A stretch of 34,655 nucleotides of DNA from Novosphingobium sp. ERN07 (GTDB lineage Bacteria > Pseudomonadota > Alphaproteobacteria > Sphingomonadales > Sphingomonadaceae), in NCBI RefSeq assembly GCF_012641335.1, contig NZ_JABAID010000027.1, positions 1 to 34,655 of the forward strand, written 5' to 3'. A program made the position numbers and the translations under genes. Shown here piece after piece: positions 1 to 9,317 of this stretch; the stretch's first letter is position 1; each line of letters starts with the position of its first letter. The notes beneath the pieces are model-generated. The model searched no databases and was not told where the DNA came from. It saw only the letters and a list, made by a program, of their open reading frames with translations.

Positions 1-181
1 CAATGCCCACCAGCCCGCTCAAATGCCCGCACTCGACCCGTCAAACACAAAACCGGTCAGCGTGCCGCCAAAGTCGCGGTTATTGCGGGTGTCCAGCTTT
101 GAACGAGTCTCAACCCCAGCTCTGTTCGGATGGTTGCATCTATATTCTGACTAAGACCCCGATACCTATCGTCAGGCCTCG
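1..181. other. left edge, no supported gene
   Basis: No complete gene can be supported in the first 181 bases. A 42-codon frame on the minus strand (stop at 19-21) reads a plausible-looking tail, TRNNRDFGGTLTGF, but it has no start codon and is closed by an upstream stop. It may be a shadow or a decayed 3' fragment. No terminator hairpin for the neighbouring transporter gene was found here. Confidence 0.4.
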
Positions 182-1558
182 TCAGAGTTGCTTTGACGGT
201 GCCATTGCCGAATCGATGGCACGCCGCATTGCGGGGCGCCCAGCGATGAACAGGATAGCGGCAACTCCGGTCGTCAGTCCTGCAAACAAGGCCATAGATG
301 AGCCCAAAGCCGCTTCATCGCCGAACAGCTTGTCTGTGAAAGTAGCAACCACGATTGGGCCAAGGATGGTACCGATTATTGAAACGCCCACCATGTAAAC
401 CGATGAAGCCTTGCCGCGCAATTTAACCGGCGTTGCGATTTGCAAGGCGGCCGGCCCGACGCTGGCAAATGCCATGATGCAAAAGTATGCAACACTGTAG
501 AGCGCCAACATCGCGGCACCGCTATCGACGACATAGGCTGCGATAGCAAAAGGAAATGCCAGCACGCACATTACTGCAAAATAGGTGAGATGTGCATCGC
601 GCCGGCCGGACGAAAACAGCTTGTCCACTGCCCAGCCATGAACGGCTAGCCCAAGCAGCGCCGAGCCAACTTGGCATAAGCCCATCCAATACCCGATCGT
701 CGACAATTCCCATGCGTGATGGCGCGACAAGAAGGTCGCATTCCACGATTGGAGGCCGACCACAAACGCCATAATCAGTGCAAACCCCAGTCCGTGCGCA
801 AAGTAGAAGAATGGAAAGCGACGATAATGGCGGAATAGATCGGCGAAGGTGGTGTTTGTGGCGGGCTGGCTCTGACGGTCAAGATGCTGACGCGACTCCG
901 GGATCGTAAACAGTAGTGGTGCAAGCAGCAGGCCAGGCAGGCCGGTGATCACAAAAGCAATTTGCCAGCCTGCCAGTGTCCCAACGAACGGCAATACCAG
1001 TGGGGGCGAAGCGGCAACCCATGCAATGACTGCCCCACCAAGCAAAAAGGACATTCCGCTACCCAAATTGCCACCCATCACGAACAAGGATAGCGGCAGC
1101 GACAACTTGCTTGGGGGATAGAGTTCGCTGAGCATTGCATAGGCTGTGGGATTGATCGAAGCTTCGCATCCGCCAACACCTGCGCGAGCAGCAAAAAGGC
1201 CCCAGAAGGATCGGGTCAGGCCCGAGCAAACGGCAGAGACGCTCCAGCCGACAACACCCACGAAAAGGATCATACGACGGCTGTAACGATCAACCAGCCA
1301 TCCCATGACCGGGCTCATAAGCATGAAAAACAGACCGAATGCCAGCCCTTGGATCATGGAAATCTGAAGGTCGGTCAATTGCATATCGGCTTTGATCAGG
1401 GGTATCAGCAAAGCAGCAACTTGCCGATCCAATGTGCCGAACCAGTACAAAAGCGTCAACACGGCAGTCGCTCGCCACGCTCCGTCTGCCACGGCGCTCA
1501 CCTGGCCGATCGTGGCGGCAGGAGGAGCTTCGCTCGAGATTTGCGCGCCGTCGGCCAT
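182..1558 (-). CDS. MFS transporter (spinster-like group)
   Basis: Predicted inner-membrane major facilitator of about 458 residues with many hydrophobic helices. The segment after helix 2 reads GWLVDRYSRR, matching the MFS loop 2-3 signature (G-x3-D-R-x-G/S-R-R). The loop PESRQH after helix 6 is also typical of this group. A GTG lies 15 bases upstream at 1573, but GGAGAG sits a good distance before the ATG at 1558, so that ATG is the preferred start. The gene diverges from the enoyl-CoA hydratase operon across about 108 bp and probably moves the pathway substrate or an intermediate. The substrate cannot be read from the sequence, and either import or export is possible. Confidence 0.85.
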   Translation of the reverse strand: MADGAQISSEAPPAATIGQVSAVADGAWRATAVLTLLYWFGTLDRQVAALLIPLIKADMQLTDLQISMIQGLAFGLFFMLMSPVMGWLVDRYSRRMILFVGVVGWSVSAVCSGLTRSFWGLFAARAGVGGCEASINPTAYAMLSELYPPSKLSLPLSLFVMGGNLGSGMSFLLGGAVIAWVAASPPLVLPFVGTLAGWQIAFVITGLPGLLLAPLLFTIPESRQHLDRQSQPATNTTFADLFRHYRRFPFFYFAHGLGFALIMAFVVGLQSWNATFLSRHHAWELSTIGYWMGLCQVGSALLGLAVHGWAVDKLFSSGRRDAHLTYFAVMCVLAFPFAIAAYVVDSGAAMLALYSVAYFCIMAFASVGPAALQIATPVKLRGKASSVYMVGVSIIGTILGPIVVATFTDKLFGDEAALGSSMALFAGLTTGVAAILFIAGRPAMRRAIDSAMAPSKQL

Positions 1559-1666
1559 CAATGCTCTCTCCACAATTTAAACACGCGTTATCATTTGTGT
1601 TGCTTGCTAAGCGATCTGCCCGCAAAAGCAATCGGAAAGCGCGTAACACAATTGGGGTGCGAGGGA

Positions 1667-2539
1667 ATGCTGCCGATCTATGAAACTGATGAGCCTGTCA
1701 CTTTCGAGACAGCAGAGGGTGTGGCCTGCATCACGTTAAATCGCCCGAAGTACGGCAATGCTCAGAACGGGCAGTTGATCTATGCGCTCGATGCGGCGTG
1801 GCGGCGGGCTGCGGATAACGATGATATCGGCGCCATTGTCATCCGCGGGGCAGGCAAGAATTTTTCCAGTGGACACGACATTGGCACGCCGGGGCGTGAT
1901 GCCGATGAGCCGCGCACGGAACGACAGACGTTCTGGCCCAACCATTCCGCCCGTGACGGCGCTGAGACAGCTTACATCCGCGAACAGGAGCTTTATCTCG
2001 AAATGTGCCGCCGCTGGCGGGCTTGCCCAAAACCTGCGATTGCGGCGGTTCAGGGCGCATGTATCGCTGGCGGACTGATGGTAGCATGGGCCTGCGACCT
2101 TATCGTAGCGTGCCACGATGCGTTCTTTTCCGACCCGGTCCTGCAAATGGGCATCCCGGGTGTCGAATACTTCGCTCACGCCTTTGAAATGCATCCCCGC
2201 ATTGCCCGGGAATTCTTGTACCTTGGCGAGCGGATGACTGCGGAGCGTGCTTACCAGCTTGGCATGGTCAACCGTGTCGTCTCGGCAGAGCAGCTGGAGG
2301 CGGAGGCGTTGGCGATAGCCAAACGGATCGCCTCTCTCCCCCGGTTTGGGGTTACCCTTGCTAAGCAGGCGTTCAATGCTCAAGAGGACCTGGCCGGGAA
2401 ACGCGCGACGATGGAAGCGGTATTTCCGATGCATCATCTGGGCCACGCGCATAACCTGCTACTCGGCAAGAACTTGCGAGGCGGCGTGGATTCGCGCGCC
2501 GTGAAAAGCGCAGCGCGCGAAACAGGCGACAGGGCATGA
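1667..2539 (+). CDS. enoyl-CoA hydratase/isomerase (crotonase) family protein
   Basis: Crotonase-fold protein of about 290 residues, expected to hydrate or isomerise an enoyl-CoA intermediate in the cytoplasm. The first oxyanion-hole region reads GAGKNFSSGHDIG and the second AAVQGACIAGGLMVAW, both in their usual order. The frame is open far upstream, but the first ATG that leaves a crotonase-sized protein is at 1667, directly after GAGGGA, so spacing to the ribosome site is short. The stop overlaps the next start by four bases (ATGA), making this the first gene of a tightly coupled five-gene operon. Crotonases also catalyse dehalogenation, ring opening and aldol cleavage, so the exact reaction is open. 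Confidence 0.88.
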   Translation: MLPIYETDEPVTFETAEGVACITLNRPKYGNAQNGQLIYALDAAWRRAADNDDIGAIVIRGAGKNFSSGHDIGTPGRDADEPRTERQTFWPNHSARDGAETAYIREQELYLEMCRRWRACPKPAIAAVQGACIAGGLMVAWACDLIVACHDAFFSDPVLQMGIPGVEYFAHAFEMHPRIAREFLYLGERMTAERAYQLGMVNRVVSAEQLEAEALAIAKRIASLPRFGVTLAKQAFNAQEDLAGKRATMEAVFPMHHLGHAHNLLLGKNLRGGVDSRAVKSAARETGDRA

Positions 2540-3525
2540 CCTCTCCGCTTCGCATTGTCCTTCCGCGCGATGCATGGGAGCGTCTTGGCCCGCAAATCAA
2601 GGCAATTGGCCCAGTCGATCCGGTGCTCTTCGAACGAGACGGCGGCATGACGTATCGCGGCGAACGGGTCGCCTTGGAGCAAGCAGGCTTCACGGCCGCA
2701 TGGTTCAGCCTCGACACGTTCGTCCTTGGTCAGGACGAACAATTCCTTGAACAGATGATCGCTGCGCCGGGACTCAGGTGGATGCAGAGCGCACGAGCCG
2801 GCTTCGATCATCCGGCTTTTGCCGCGTTGGCAGCAAATGGTGTGCGCCTTTCGATGAGCAAGGCACCGGCACCAGCCATCGGAGAATATGTCATTGCCGC
2901 CGCGTTCGATCACTTTCAGCGCGGGCCGGAACGTCGGGTCGCGCAAGCCGAACGCAGGTGGCAGGCGTTCCCATTTCGGGAGATTGCAGGTACCCAATGG
3001 GTTTGCGTCGGCTATGGCGAGATCGGCAGCGAGGTAGCATGGCGGGCCGCAGCACTTGGCGCTGCAGTTACAGGAGTGCGGCGCAGCGCCGGCAACGCAG
3101 AACACGCCACGATCGTGCCCCCGGAAGCGATGGGGGCGGCACTAGCCGGTGCGGATGTGGTGGTCCTTTCAATACCGTTGTCGGGCGACAATGACGGAGC
3201 CTACGGTGCTCAGTTCTTCGGGTCATTCATGCCCGGCGCCTTGTTCATCAACGTCGGGCGCGGCCAGTTGCTTGACGAGGCAGCGCTTAGAACGGCGCTC
3301 GATGCAGGACAGGTGGGACATGCCGTTCTTGATGTCACACGGGAAGAGCCGCCTGCTGCCGAATCCTGGCTCTGGTCGCACCCTCGCATCACGCTGACGG
3401 CGCATACTTCTGGCATCGGGTCTGGCTTGGCAGCGCGATCGGACGCACTACTGCTTGAAAATCTTGGCCGTTACATGCGCGGCGAGCCAATGCTGCACGA
3501 GGTTTCTCCGGAAGCATTCGCGTGA
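2536..3525 (+). CDS. D-isomer-specific 2-hydroxyacid dehydrogenase family protein
   Basis: NAD(P)-dependent oxidoreductase of 329 residues. The dinucleotide motif GYGEIG is at residues 159-164. The usual Arg-Glu-His catalytic set is visible: Arg in FINVGRGQLLDE, Glu in DVTREEPP and His in LTAHTSG. The length is normal for the family. The start ATG overlaps the stop of the hydratase gene (ATGA), and its own stop overlaps the next start (GTGA), so translation is probably coupled. The enzyme would interconvert a 2-oxo and a 2-hydroxy acid, or a similar ketone and alcohol pair. In this operon it probably acts on a CoA-free side-chain or ring-cleavage product, which is inference. Confidence 0.88.
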   Translation: MTSPLRIVLPRDAWERLGPQIKAIGPVDPVLFERDGGMTYRGERVALEQAGFTAAWFSLDTFVLGQDEQFLEQMIAAPGLRWMQSARAGFDHPAFAALAANGVRLSMSKAPAPAIGEYVIAAAFDHFQRGPERRVAQAERRWQAFPFREIAGTQWVCVGYGEIGSEVAWRAAALGAAVTGVRRSAGNAEHATIVPPEAMGAALAGADVVVLSIPLSGDNDGAYGAQFFGSFMPGALFINVGRGQLLDEAALRTALDAGQVGHAVLDVTREEPPAAESWLWSHPRITLTAHTSGIGSGLAARSDALLLENLGRYMRGEPMLHEVSPEAFA

Positions 3526-4343
3526 CACTCTCAACACCTGGTGGCGCACTGGCTGGAAAAGTTGCGCTGGTGATCGGCGCAGGCGGCGCCGGCAATATGG
3601 GTCAGATCATCGCAGCCACGCTCGCCAAAGCGGGAGCAGAGGTGATCGTAGCGGGCCGGCGCCTTGCGCCGCTCGAGGTTCTGGCTGAAAAAATCGGCGG
3701 TTGGGCAGCACATTGTGACATTACCCGGCAGTCCGATTCGATGCGCCTCGCCGACGAGATCAAGCAGCGCAGCGGGGGTGTCGACATTGTCGTCAATGCC
3801 ACCGGTCATGGCCTGCGCGGTCGATTTGAGGACGTTACCGAACAACAACTGCGAGACATTGTCGAACTGCAATTCATCGGGCCTTTCCTATTTTTCCAAG
3901 CGATGCTGCGGGTGGTCCGGGACGGTGGTTCGCTGATCCAGATCAGCTCGGCCACAGCAACCATCATGCTGGATGATCATGCACCCTACATGGGCACCAA
4001 GGCTGGCATGGACCATGTGCTGCGGTGCATTGCGCTGGTTGCCGGGCCGCGCGGCATTCGCGCCAACTCCGTGTCGCCCGGCCTTACAGAATCGCCCATG
4101 ACAGCGGCTGCAAAGTCGGTGCCGGGCGTGTTCGAAACCTACCGGTCCAAGTATCCCCTAGGCCGGCTGGGAACTGCCGAAGACATTGCCGACGCAGTTT
4201 TGTGGCTGGCCAGCGATGGCTGCTTCATGACCGGTCAAAATCTGCAGGTGAACGGCGGCCTTACGCTGCGCGGCAACCCCTCGCGCACTGAAATCGACAC
4301 CGCCGTGATTGCGGCGACAGGGGCGCCCCGCCCGGCGCCCTGA
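3522..4343 (+). CDS. SDR family oxidoreductase
   Basis: Classical short-chain dehydrogenase/reductase of 273 residues. The cofactor loop reads GAGGAGNMG near residues 19-27, an insertion variant of TGxxxGxG. The catalytic Ser lies in QISSAT, 13 residues before the Tyr of YMGTK, so the Ser-Tyr-Lys set is complete. The start is GTG at 3522, inside the stop of the preceding gene (GTGA). After the stop there is a 42-base gap before the CMD-like gene. It likely oxidises a secondary alcohol or reduces a ketone with NAD(P)(H). It is not a close copy of the other SDRs in the window. Confidence 0.88.
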   Translation: MTLSTPGGALAGKVALVIGAGGAGNMGQIIAATLAKAGAEVIVAGRRLAPLEVLAEKIGGWAAHCDITRQSDSMRLADEIKQRSGGVDIVVNATGHGLRGRFEDVTEQQLRDIVELQFIGPFLFFQAMLRVVRDGGSLIQISSATATIMLDDHAPYMGTKAGMDHVLRCIALVAGPRGIRANSVSPGLTESPMTAAAKSVPGVFETYRSKYPLGRLGTAEDIADAVLWLASDGCFMTGQNLQVNGGLTLRGNPSRTEIDTAVIAATGAPRPAP

Positions 4344-4385
4344 TCGGCCAGACCCAACATCCATTACAACAGAGAGGACACCGAC

Positions 4386-4889
4386 ATGGCACGCATCAAT
4401 CTTCCAACCGGACCTGGCGAAGAACGCGAGAGGATGTGGATGTTGCGGCCCGAGATGGGCGCTGCCGCAGACGCCTTTAGTGCAGCGGTGCAGGACAGGT
4501 CGACGCTGACGACACGTGAACAGGAAGCGGCCCGAACGCGCATCGCCCACATTAACCGATGTGTCCCGTGCACCGACGCCCGCATAGACAACATGGCCGA
4601 ACACGGCCTCGACGAGGCTTTCTATGCAGGGGTGGATGCGCCCGATGCGCGGTATTCTGCGCGCGAGAAGCTTGCGATCGACTATGCCAGCCGGTTTGCC
4701 GCAGGCAGCGAGGCGTTTGACGATGCATTCTGGGCTGAGCTGCGCGCCGCGTTCGATGACGGGGAAATTGTCGACCTCACCGCTGGTTGTGCCAAATGGC
4801 TCGGCCTTGGCCGCATCAACGCAGTCCTGGATCTGCAGCGGTCATGCCCGATCCGTCTGCGGCCGTCTGCATTGGCAAACGCCTCGTGA
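4386..4889 (+). CDS. carboxymuconolactone decarboxylase (AhpD-like) family protein
   Basis: Small all-helical protein of 167 residues. The AhpD/CMD core is visible as EQEAARTRIAHINRCVPC, giving the conserved Glu and a CxxC pair. In AhpD-type proteins a His normally follows the CxxC by three residues (CxxCxxxH); here that position is Arg (CVPCTDAR), so a classical peroxidase relay seems incomplete. The role could be a disulfide-linked peroxidase-like function or a decarboxylase-like reaction. The start ATG has a clear AGAGAGGA ribosome site. The stop overlaps the GTG of the following SDR. The context is catabolic, so a lactone or decarboxylation role is possible but unproven. Confidence 0.8.
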   Translation: MARINLPTGPGEERERMWMLRPEMGAAADAFSAAVQDRSTLTTREQEAARTRIAHINRCVPCTDARIDNMAEHGLDEAFYAGVDAPDARYSAREKLAIDYASRFAAGSEAFDDAFWAELRAAFDDGEIVDLTAGCAKWLGLGRINAVLDLQRSCPIRLRPSALANAS

Positions 4890-5674
4890 GTGGTCGCCTG
4901 TCCGGCAAGGTCGCGATCATTACCGGTGGAGCCAATGGGCTTGGCGCCGCTGCGGGGCGGATGTTTGCAAACGAAGGCGCGACAGTCGTGCTAACCGACA
5001 TCGATCCCGACGGTGAATCGACAGCGGCCAGCATGAACGGTTCGGTTCATTTCGTGCGCCATGACGTTTGCGATGAGGCGGGCTGGCAGAACCTGATCGC
5101 CGATGTCGAGCGACGTTTTGGCCGGCTCGACATCCTCGTCAATAATGCAGGTGTCGTCGAACTGGATACCCCTGTGGGGATCACCGCCGTAAGCTTTCAC
5201 AGGGTGATGGCGGTAAGCGTCGACGGAATGGTTTGGGGCTGCAAGCATGCCATTCCGGCGATGGAACGCGCAGGCGGCGGATCGATCATCAATATGTCGT
5301 CGATCGCAGCAGCGCAGGGCGAACCCAACAACGCTTCTTACACGGCAGCCAAGGGAGCAATCGACGCCTATACCCGGATGGTGGCAGTTTACTGCGGACA
5401 GACGGGGGCGGGCATCCGCTGCAACTCCATACTGCCCAACGGCATGGACACGCCGATGGTGCGTTCAATACCTGGAAAAAAGCTGGCCGCAGGACCGGAC
5501 GCCGGGTTGCTCGATACCGTGCCGGGGGGGCAGAATCGCCGCGGCGAAGCGGACGACGTTGCGGCTCTGGTGGTTTTCCTGGCCTCGGATGAGTCGCGCT
5601 GGATCAACGGACAATCGATCGTGGTCGATAATGGAGCGTCGATCACAAAGGGCTCGATTCCAGACCTGAAATAA
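4886..5674 (+). CDS. SDR family oxidoreductase (3-alpha/20-beta-HSD-like group)
   Basis: Classical SDR of about 262 residues with TGGANGLG for cofactor binding, NNAG, and a complete Ser-Tyr-Lys set (MSSIAAAQG then YTAAK). Asp in VVLTDID after strand beta2 suggests a preference for NAD(H). The chosen start is GTG at 4886, which overlaps the previous stop (GTGA); an in-frame ATG at 4844 is an alternative. It is clearly paralogous to the SDR at 32678: both share WGCKHAIP, AKGAIDAY and a tail beginning ITKG. It is the last gene of the operon and is followed by an A/T-rich palindrome. Substrate unknown; a hydroxysteroid-like or cyclic alcohol is possible. Confidence 0.88.
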   Translation: MSGRLSGKVAIITGGANGLGAAAGRMFANEGATVVLTDIDPDGESTAASMNGSVHFVRHDVCDEAGWQNLIADVERRFGRLDILVNNAGVVELDTPVGITAVSFHRVMAVSVDGMVWGCKHAIPAMERAGGGSIINMSSIAAAQGEPNNASYTAAKGAIDAYTRMVAVYCGQTGAGIRCNSILPNGMDTPMVRSIPGKKLAAGPDAGLLDTVPGGQNRRGEADDVAALVVFLASDESRWINGQSIVVDNGASITKGSIPDLK

Positions 5675-5697
5675 AAAAAGCAACGCGTACGCTTTTT
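5675..5697 (+). terminator. A/T-armed inverted repeat, possible terminator or operator
   Basis: Directly after the SDR stop codon, AAAAAGC is followed by nine bases containing ACGCGT and then GCTTTTT, giving a perfect 7-bp inverted repeat ending in a T run. It could be a weak intrinsic terminator for the upstream operon. The similar sequence at 12913-12938 lies between divergent promoters, where a terminator makes no sense, so an operator for a regulator is an alternative reading. Confidence 0.45.
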
Positions 5698-5787
5698 CTT
5701 GCAAAACCTAATTGCAACGTGCATTAATTTTGAATGAAGGCGCTGAAGCGCTGCATCTGGGACACCATGCCCACGAGGGAGGATAAA

Positions 5788-8649
5788 ATGAAGGCTGCAA
5801 AATTCCGGGCCATTCTATGCTGTTCGGCGGCAATCCTGCCGATCTGCCCTGCGGTGGCGCAAAGCACGACCGGTTCGGTGGAGGCGACCGTACCGCAGTC
5901 GGCTCCGGGCCAGAACGACGCGCCGATTTCGGCACAGGCCGTTCCCGCAAATCCAACGGACGATACGGCGGCAACGCCAGCTGCATCTGTCAACGAACTG
6001 GTCGTCACCGGATCGCGTATTGTCCGCAATGGCTATGATGCGCCCACCCCCGTTAGCGTCGTTACTGCCGCCGAAATCCAGCAGGCTGCACCTGTCACGA
6101 TTGCCGACTATGTTAACCAGTTGCCTGCGCTGGCGGGTTCGCAGACCCCGCGATCCTCTTCCTCGACCATCGGAGGCGGTCTTGCCGGAGCCAACCTGCT
6201 GAACCTGCGCAACCTCGGCCCCAATCGTACGCTTGTTCTTCTGAACGGGCGGCGGGTCACGCCATCTACCGTTACCGGCGCCGTCGATATCAACACCCTT
6301 CCCCAGGCCTTGGTCCAACGCGTCGACGTGGTCACCGGCGGTGCCTCGGCCGCATGGGGCTCGGATGCGGTGTCCGGCGTGGTCAATTTCATCCTCGATA
6401 CCCGCTTTACCGGGGTCAAGGGCCAGATTCAGGGCGCGATCTCCAACGAAGGCGACGGCAAAGCCATCACCGCCGACCTCAGCTTCGGTACCAAAATCGG
6501 CGATCGCGGCCATCTGGTTATCAGCGGCAACTTCTCTTCGTCAGGCGATGCCTACCTGAGAAAGCGTGACTGGTACCAAGGCTACAAGTTCTTTCTCAAT
6601 CCGGCCTTCGCCCCTGGCAACGGCCAGCCGCAGCGCCTGATCCTGTCCAATTCGTCCATCAACGCGACGCGCGAAGGCGTAATCAATTCCGGCCCGTTGC
6701 GGGGGACTGCATTCGCCGCCGATGGCTCCGTCGCCACTACCAGTTTCCCATTCGGCCCTATCGCCAGCGGGTTCGTCCAGTCGGGCGGCACGGCCAATTA
6801 CGATATGACGCTGGACGTGCAGCAGGTGTTGACGCCGATTACCCAAGGCGCGATCTTTGCCCATGCGACCTATGACCTGACTGATGATATCTCCATGTTC
6901 GCCGAAGGATCGTATGGTACGTCCAGAACGCGGACCAATTCGGGCTACTTCTGGCGGGTCGACAACGAACCGATCCGGATCGACAATGCGTACCTGCCGG
7001 ATTCCGTTCGCGCGCGCATGGTCACCGCCGGCATCACCAGCTTCAACCTTTCGCATATCAACCCCGCGTTTGGCTGGCCCGAAGGCGAAAACGACCGGTC
7101 GCTGCTGCGCGGCCTGACCGGACTCGACGGAACTCTCGGTTCGTGGAAGTGGAACGTCCATTATCAGTTCGGCCAATCGCGAATCCGCAATGCTGGTATA
7201 AACAACCTGATCCCCAGCCGGATTCTCGCCATGACCGATGCTGTGGTAGGACCGGGGGGGGCCATTGTCTGCCGCTCCACACTGACTGCCCCGACCAATG
7301 GTTGCGTCCCCTACAATCCCTTTGGAAATCGCGAAGCCACTGACGCCCAGCGCGCCTATGCTTCTGGAACTTCGCTCTCGCGTATTCGCCTGACCCAGCA
7401 TGTGGTCGAAGCCAGCGTTCAGGGCAGTCTGTTCAGCTTACCTGCCGGCGATGTTGCTGTGGCGCTCGGTGCCGATTACCGCAAGGATTCCGGCGGCGTG
7501 GTCTATTCCGACCCGTTGGGCACTGCCGGGCTGTGGTACGTTGCCAACCAAAAGCCTTTCACCGGGAGCATCTCGGTCAAGGAAGCGTTCGGCGAAATCG
7601 CCGTACCGTTGCTCAAGGACAGTGGCCTTGGCAATGCCGACCTGAATGGCGCCGTCCGCCTCACCGACTATTCGACTAGCGGCACGGTTACCACCTGGAA
7701 ACTCGGCGGCACCTGGGCGCCATTCGACGGACTCGAATTCCGCGTGACCCGATCACGTGACATCCGCGCGCCGTACCTGAGCGAGCTTTACACTGCCGGC
7801 ACGACACTGGTTCAGTTCTTGACAGATCCAACCCGCGGCAATGCCAGCAGTTCGGTCCTGCAGACGGCAAGCGGGAATCCCAATCTCAGGCCGGAACGCG
7901 CCAATTCGCTGACCGCAGGTGTGGTCGTGCGGCCCAGCTTCCTGCCGGGATTTTCGGCTTCCATCGATTACTACGACATCAAGATCGAAGGGGCGATCGC
8001 CACCAATTCCTCGCAGCAGATCGTCAACCTGTGCGCTGCGGGCAACACCCTGTTCTGCTCTGCAATCACGCGTGATACGGCCGGAGTCATCACTGCAGTT
8101 CAGGTTGTGCCGTTTAACGCTCGCCAGGAAGTGGCCCGCGGCATAGATTTCGAACTGGGCTATCGCACCGATCTGGGTGGCGGCACGCTCGATCTGCGCG
8201 CTTTGGTGAACTACGCCGATCGCCTCGCCATCATCAATCCGACCAACATCGTGACCCGGGTCGGCGAAGTGGGCAACAACCTTGGTGTATCGCAAGGTGT
8301 GCCACGCATCCGCAGCCTGCTTACGGCAACATATGCAACCGATCCGGTAACTTTCCAGCTCAAGGGACGGTTCATCGGCAAAGCCAAGATGGAAGTCGAT
8401 TTCGGCCCGCTTGACCAGAACATCAACGATGTTCCGGCCGTCATGTACCTCGATGCCTTCGCTTCCTACGATCTGAAGCTGGGTGGTGGAATGTCGCAGG
8501 TGTTCTTTGCAGTCGACAACCTATTGAACAAGGCGCCTCCGGTCGTAGTGTCTCAGGATACACAGATTGCGCAGTCTTCGGGCACCAATTTGTTGATTTA
8601 TGATGGTGTTGGCAGGATGTTCCGTGCCGGTATCCGCTTCAAGTACTAA
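5788..8649 (+). CDS. TonB-dependent outer-membrane receptor
   Basis: Outer-membrane receptor of about 953 residues. The N-terminus is a signal peptide with cleavage likely after PAVAQ. A TonB-box-like ELVVTGSRI precedes the plug domain, in which LLNGRRVTP and DVVTGGASAAWGSDAVSGVV are typical. The long C-terminal region has alternating barrel strands and ends in RAGIRFKY, with the terminal aromatic residue expected of barrel proteins. The chosen start at 5788 has the ribosome site GGGAGGAT; an in-frame ATG 54 bases upstream lacks one. Sphingomonads often place such receptors next to degradation genes, so uptake of the pathway substrate is likely. No FecI/FecR pair is adjacent. Confidence 0.93.
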   Translation: MKAAKFRAILCCSAAILPICPAVAQSTTGSVEATVPQSAPGQNDAPISAQAVPANPTDDTAATPAASVNELVVTGSRIVRNGYDAPTPVSVVTAAEIQQAAPVTIADYVNQLPALAGSQTPRSSSSTIGGGLAGANLLNLRNLGPNRTLVLLNGRRVTPSTVTGAVDINTLPQALVQRVDVVTGGASAAWGSDAVSGVVNFILDTRFTGVKGQIQGAISNEGDGKAITADLSFGTKIGDRGHLVISGNFSSSGDAYLRKRDWYQGYKFFLNPAFAPGNGQPQRLILSNSSINATREGVINSGPLRGTAFAADGSVATTSFPFGPIASGFVQSGGTANYDMTLDVQQVLTPITQGAIFAHATYDLTDDISMFAEGSYGTSRTRTNSGYFWRVDNEPIRIDNAYLPDSVRARMVTAGITSFNLSHINPAFGWPEGENDRSLLRGLTGLDGTLGSWKWNVHYQFGQSRIRNAGINNLIPSRILAMTDAVVGPGGAIVCRSTLTAPTNGCVPYNPFGNREATDAQRAYASGTSLSRIRLTQHVVEASVQGSLFSLPAGDVAVALGADYRKDSGGVVYSDPLGTAGLWYVANQKPFTGSISVKEAFGEIAVPLLKDSGLGNADLNGAVRLTDYSTSGTVTTWKLGGTWAPFDGLEFRVTRSRDIRAPYLSELYTAGTTLVQFLTDPTRGNASSSVLQTASGNPNLRPERANSLTAGVVVRPSFLPGFSASIDYYDIKIEGAIATNSSQQIVNLCAAGNTLFCSAITRDTAGVITAVQVVPFNARQEVARGIDFELGYRTDLGGGTLDLRALVNYADRLAIINPTNIVTRVGEVGNNLGVSQGVPRIRSLLTATYATDPVTFQLKGRFIGKAKMEVDFGPLDQNINDVPAVMYLDAFASYDLKLGGGMSQVFFAVDNLLNKAPPVVVSQDTQIAQSSGTNLLIYDGVGRMFRAGIRFKY

Positions 8650-8662
8650 TGCCAAAGGGCTG

Positions 8663-9310
8663 ATGTTCAAGGTAATGGGATTGATCCAGCGGCGGAGCGA
8701 CCTGCCGCTGGACGCATTTCGGCTGCACTGGCGCACAACCCATCGCGGGCTGGCCTTGCGCCTGGCCGAAGCAGGCCTGCTTGCGGGATATGTCCAGAAC
8801 CATCGGCTGGACATTTCCGTCGAGGGTTTGAAACCGGTCGCCGACGGTGTGCCCGAACTCTGGTTCACGAGCGCCGATGTGTTTGCGGCCATGCGCGATC
8901 ACCCGACTTTTCGCGAAGGGGCTTATCAGGACGAGCCCGACTTCATGGACGTCGACGACTACCGCTCTCAGCCACTGACCGAAGAATGCGTTCACGGTCT
9001 GGCGCGTCAAGATTGTGTCGGCCTCCTCAAGACCATTCTTTTTCTTGGGACGGGTGAACCCTGCATGCCGGTAGATCAGTCTGTGCGCCATGCGGTTCAA
9101 TCGCGGCACTCCGCAACGCTTGCGTTCAAGCTCGCGCCCTATGCTTCGGTCCAGACAATCTGGTGGCCGGACCTGTCCAGCTTTCGTCTTTCATGGAAAG
9201 CCTATGGGCGTGTTGCGTCTGGCCTGCTTGCAGAAGAGCGACCGGTGTTCTGGCCTGGAGAAAGGCCCCCACCAGCAGACTGGCGCCCTCGCCTGCAAAC
9301 GCGAGCGTGA
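8663..9310 (+). CDS. EthD-domain protein
   Basis: Protein of about 215 residues whose N-terminal third reads like the EthD ferredoxin-like fold: a beta strand (FKVMGLIQRR), then LDAFRLHWRTTHRG with the conserved His-Trp pair. The second half may hold another ferredoxin-like repeat (VGLLKTILFLG). EthD proteins are small dimeric partners or enzymes of oxidative degradation pathways; their exact chemistry is often unknown. The ATG at 8663 is 13 bases after the receptor stop and is preceded by AAAGGG; ATG at 8675 is also possible. Co-transcription with the receptor is likely. It converges on the SnoaL-like gene, with 7 bases between the two stops. Confidence 0.75.
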   Translation: MFKVMGLIQRRSDLPLDAFRLHWRTTHRGLALRLAEAGLLAGYVQNHRLDISVEGLKPVADGVPELWFTSADVFAAMRDHPTFREGAYQDEPDFMDVDDYRSQPLTEECVHGLARQDCVGLLKTILFLGTGEPCMPVDQSVRHAVQSRHSATLAFKLAPYASVQTIWWPDLSSFRLSWKAYGRVASGLLAEERPVFWPGERPPPADWRPRLQTRA

Positions 9311-9317
9311 TGTGGGG

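Noticed and set aside
19..147. Minus-strand frame with tail TRNNRDFGGTLTGF
   Set aside because: Only 42 codons, no start codon, upstream stop present. It may be a decayed 3' end but cannot be told from a shadow frame.
8065..8076. 12-bp palindrome ATCACGCGTGAT inside the TonB receptor gene
   Set aside because: It lies deep in a well-supported coding region and ACGCGT is not rare in GC-rich DNA, so a regulatory role is not supported.
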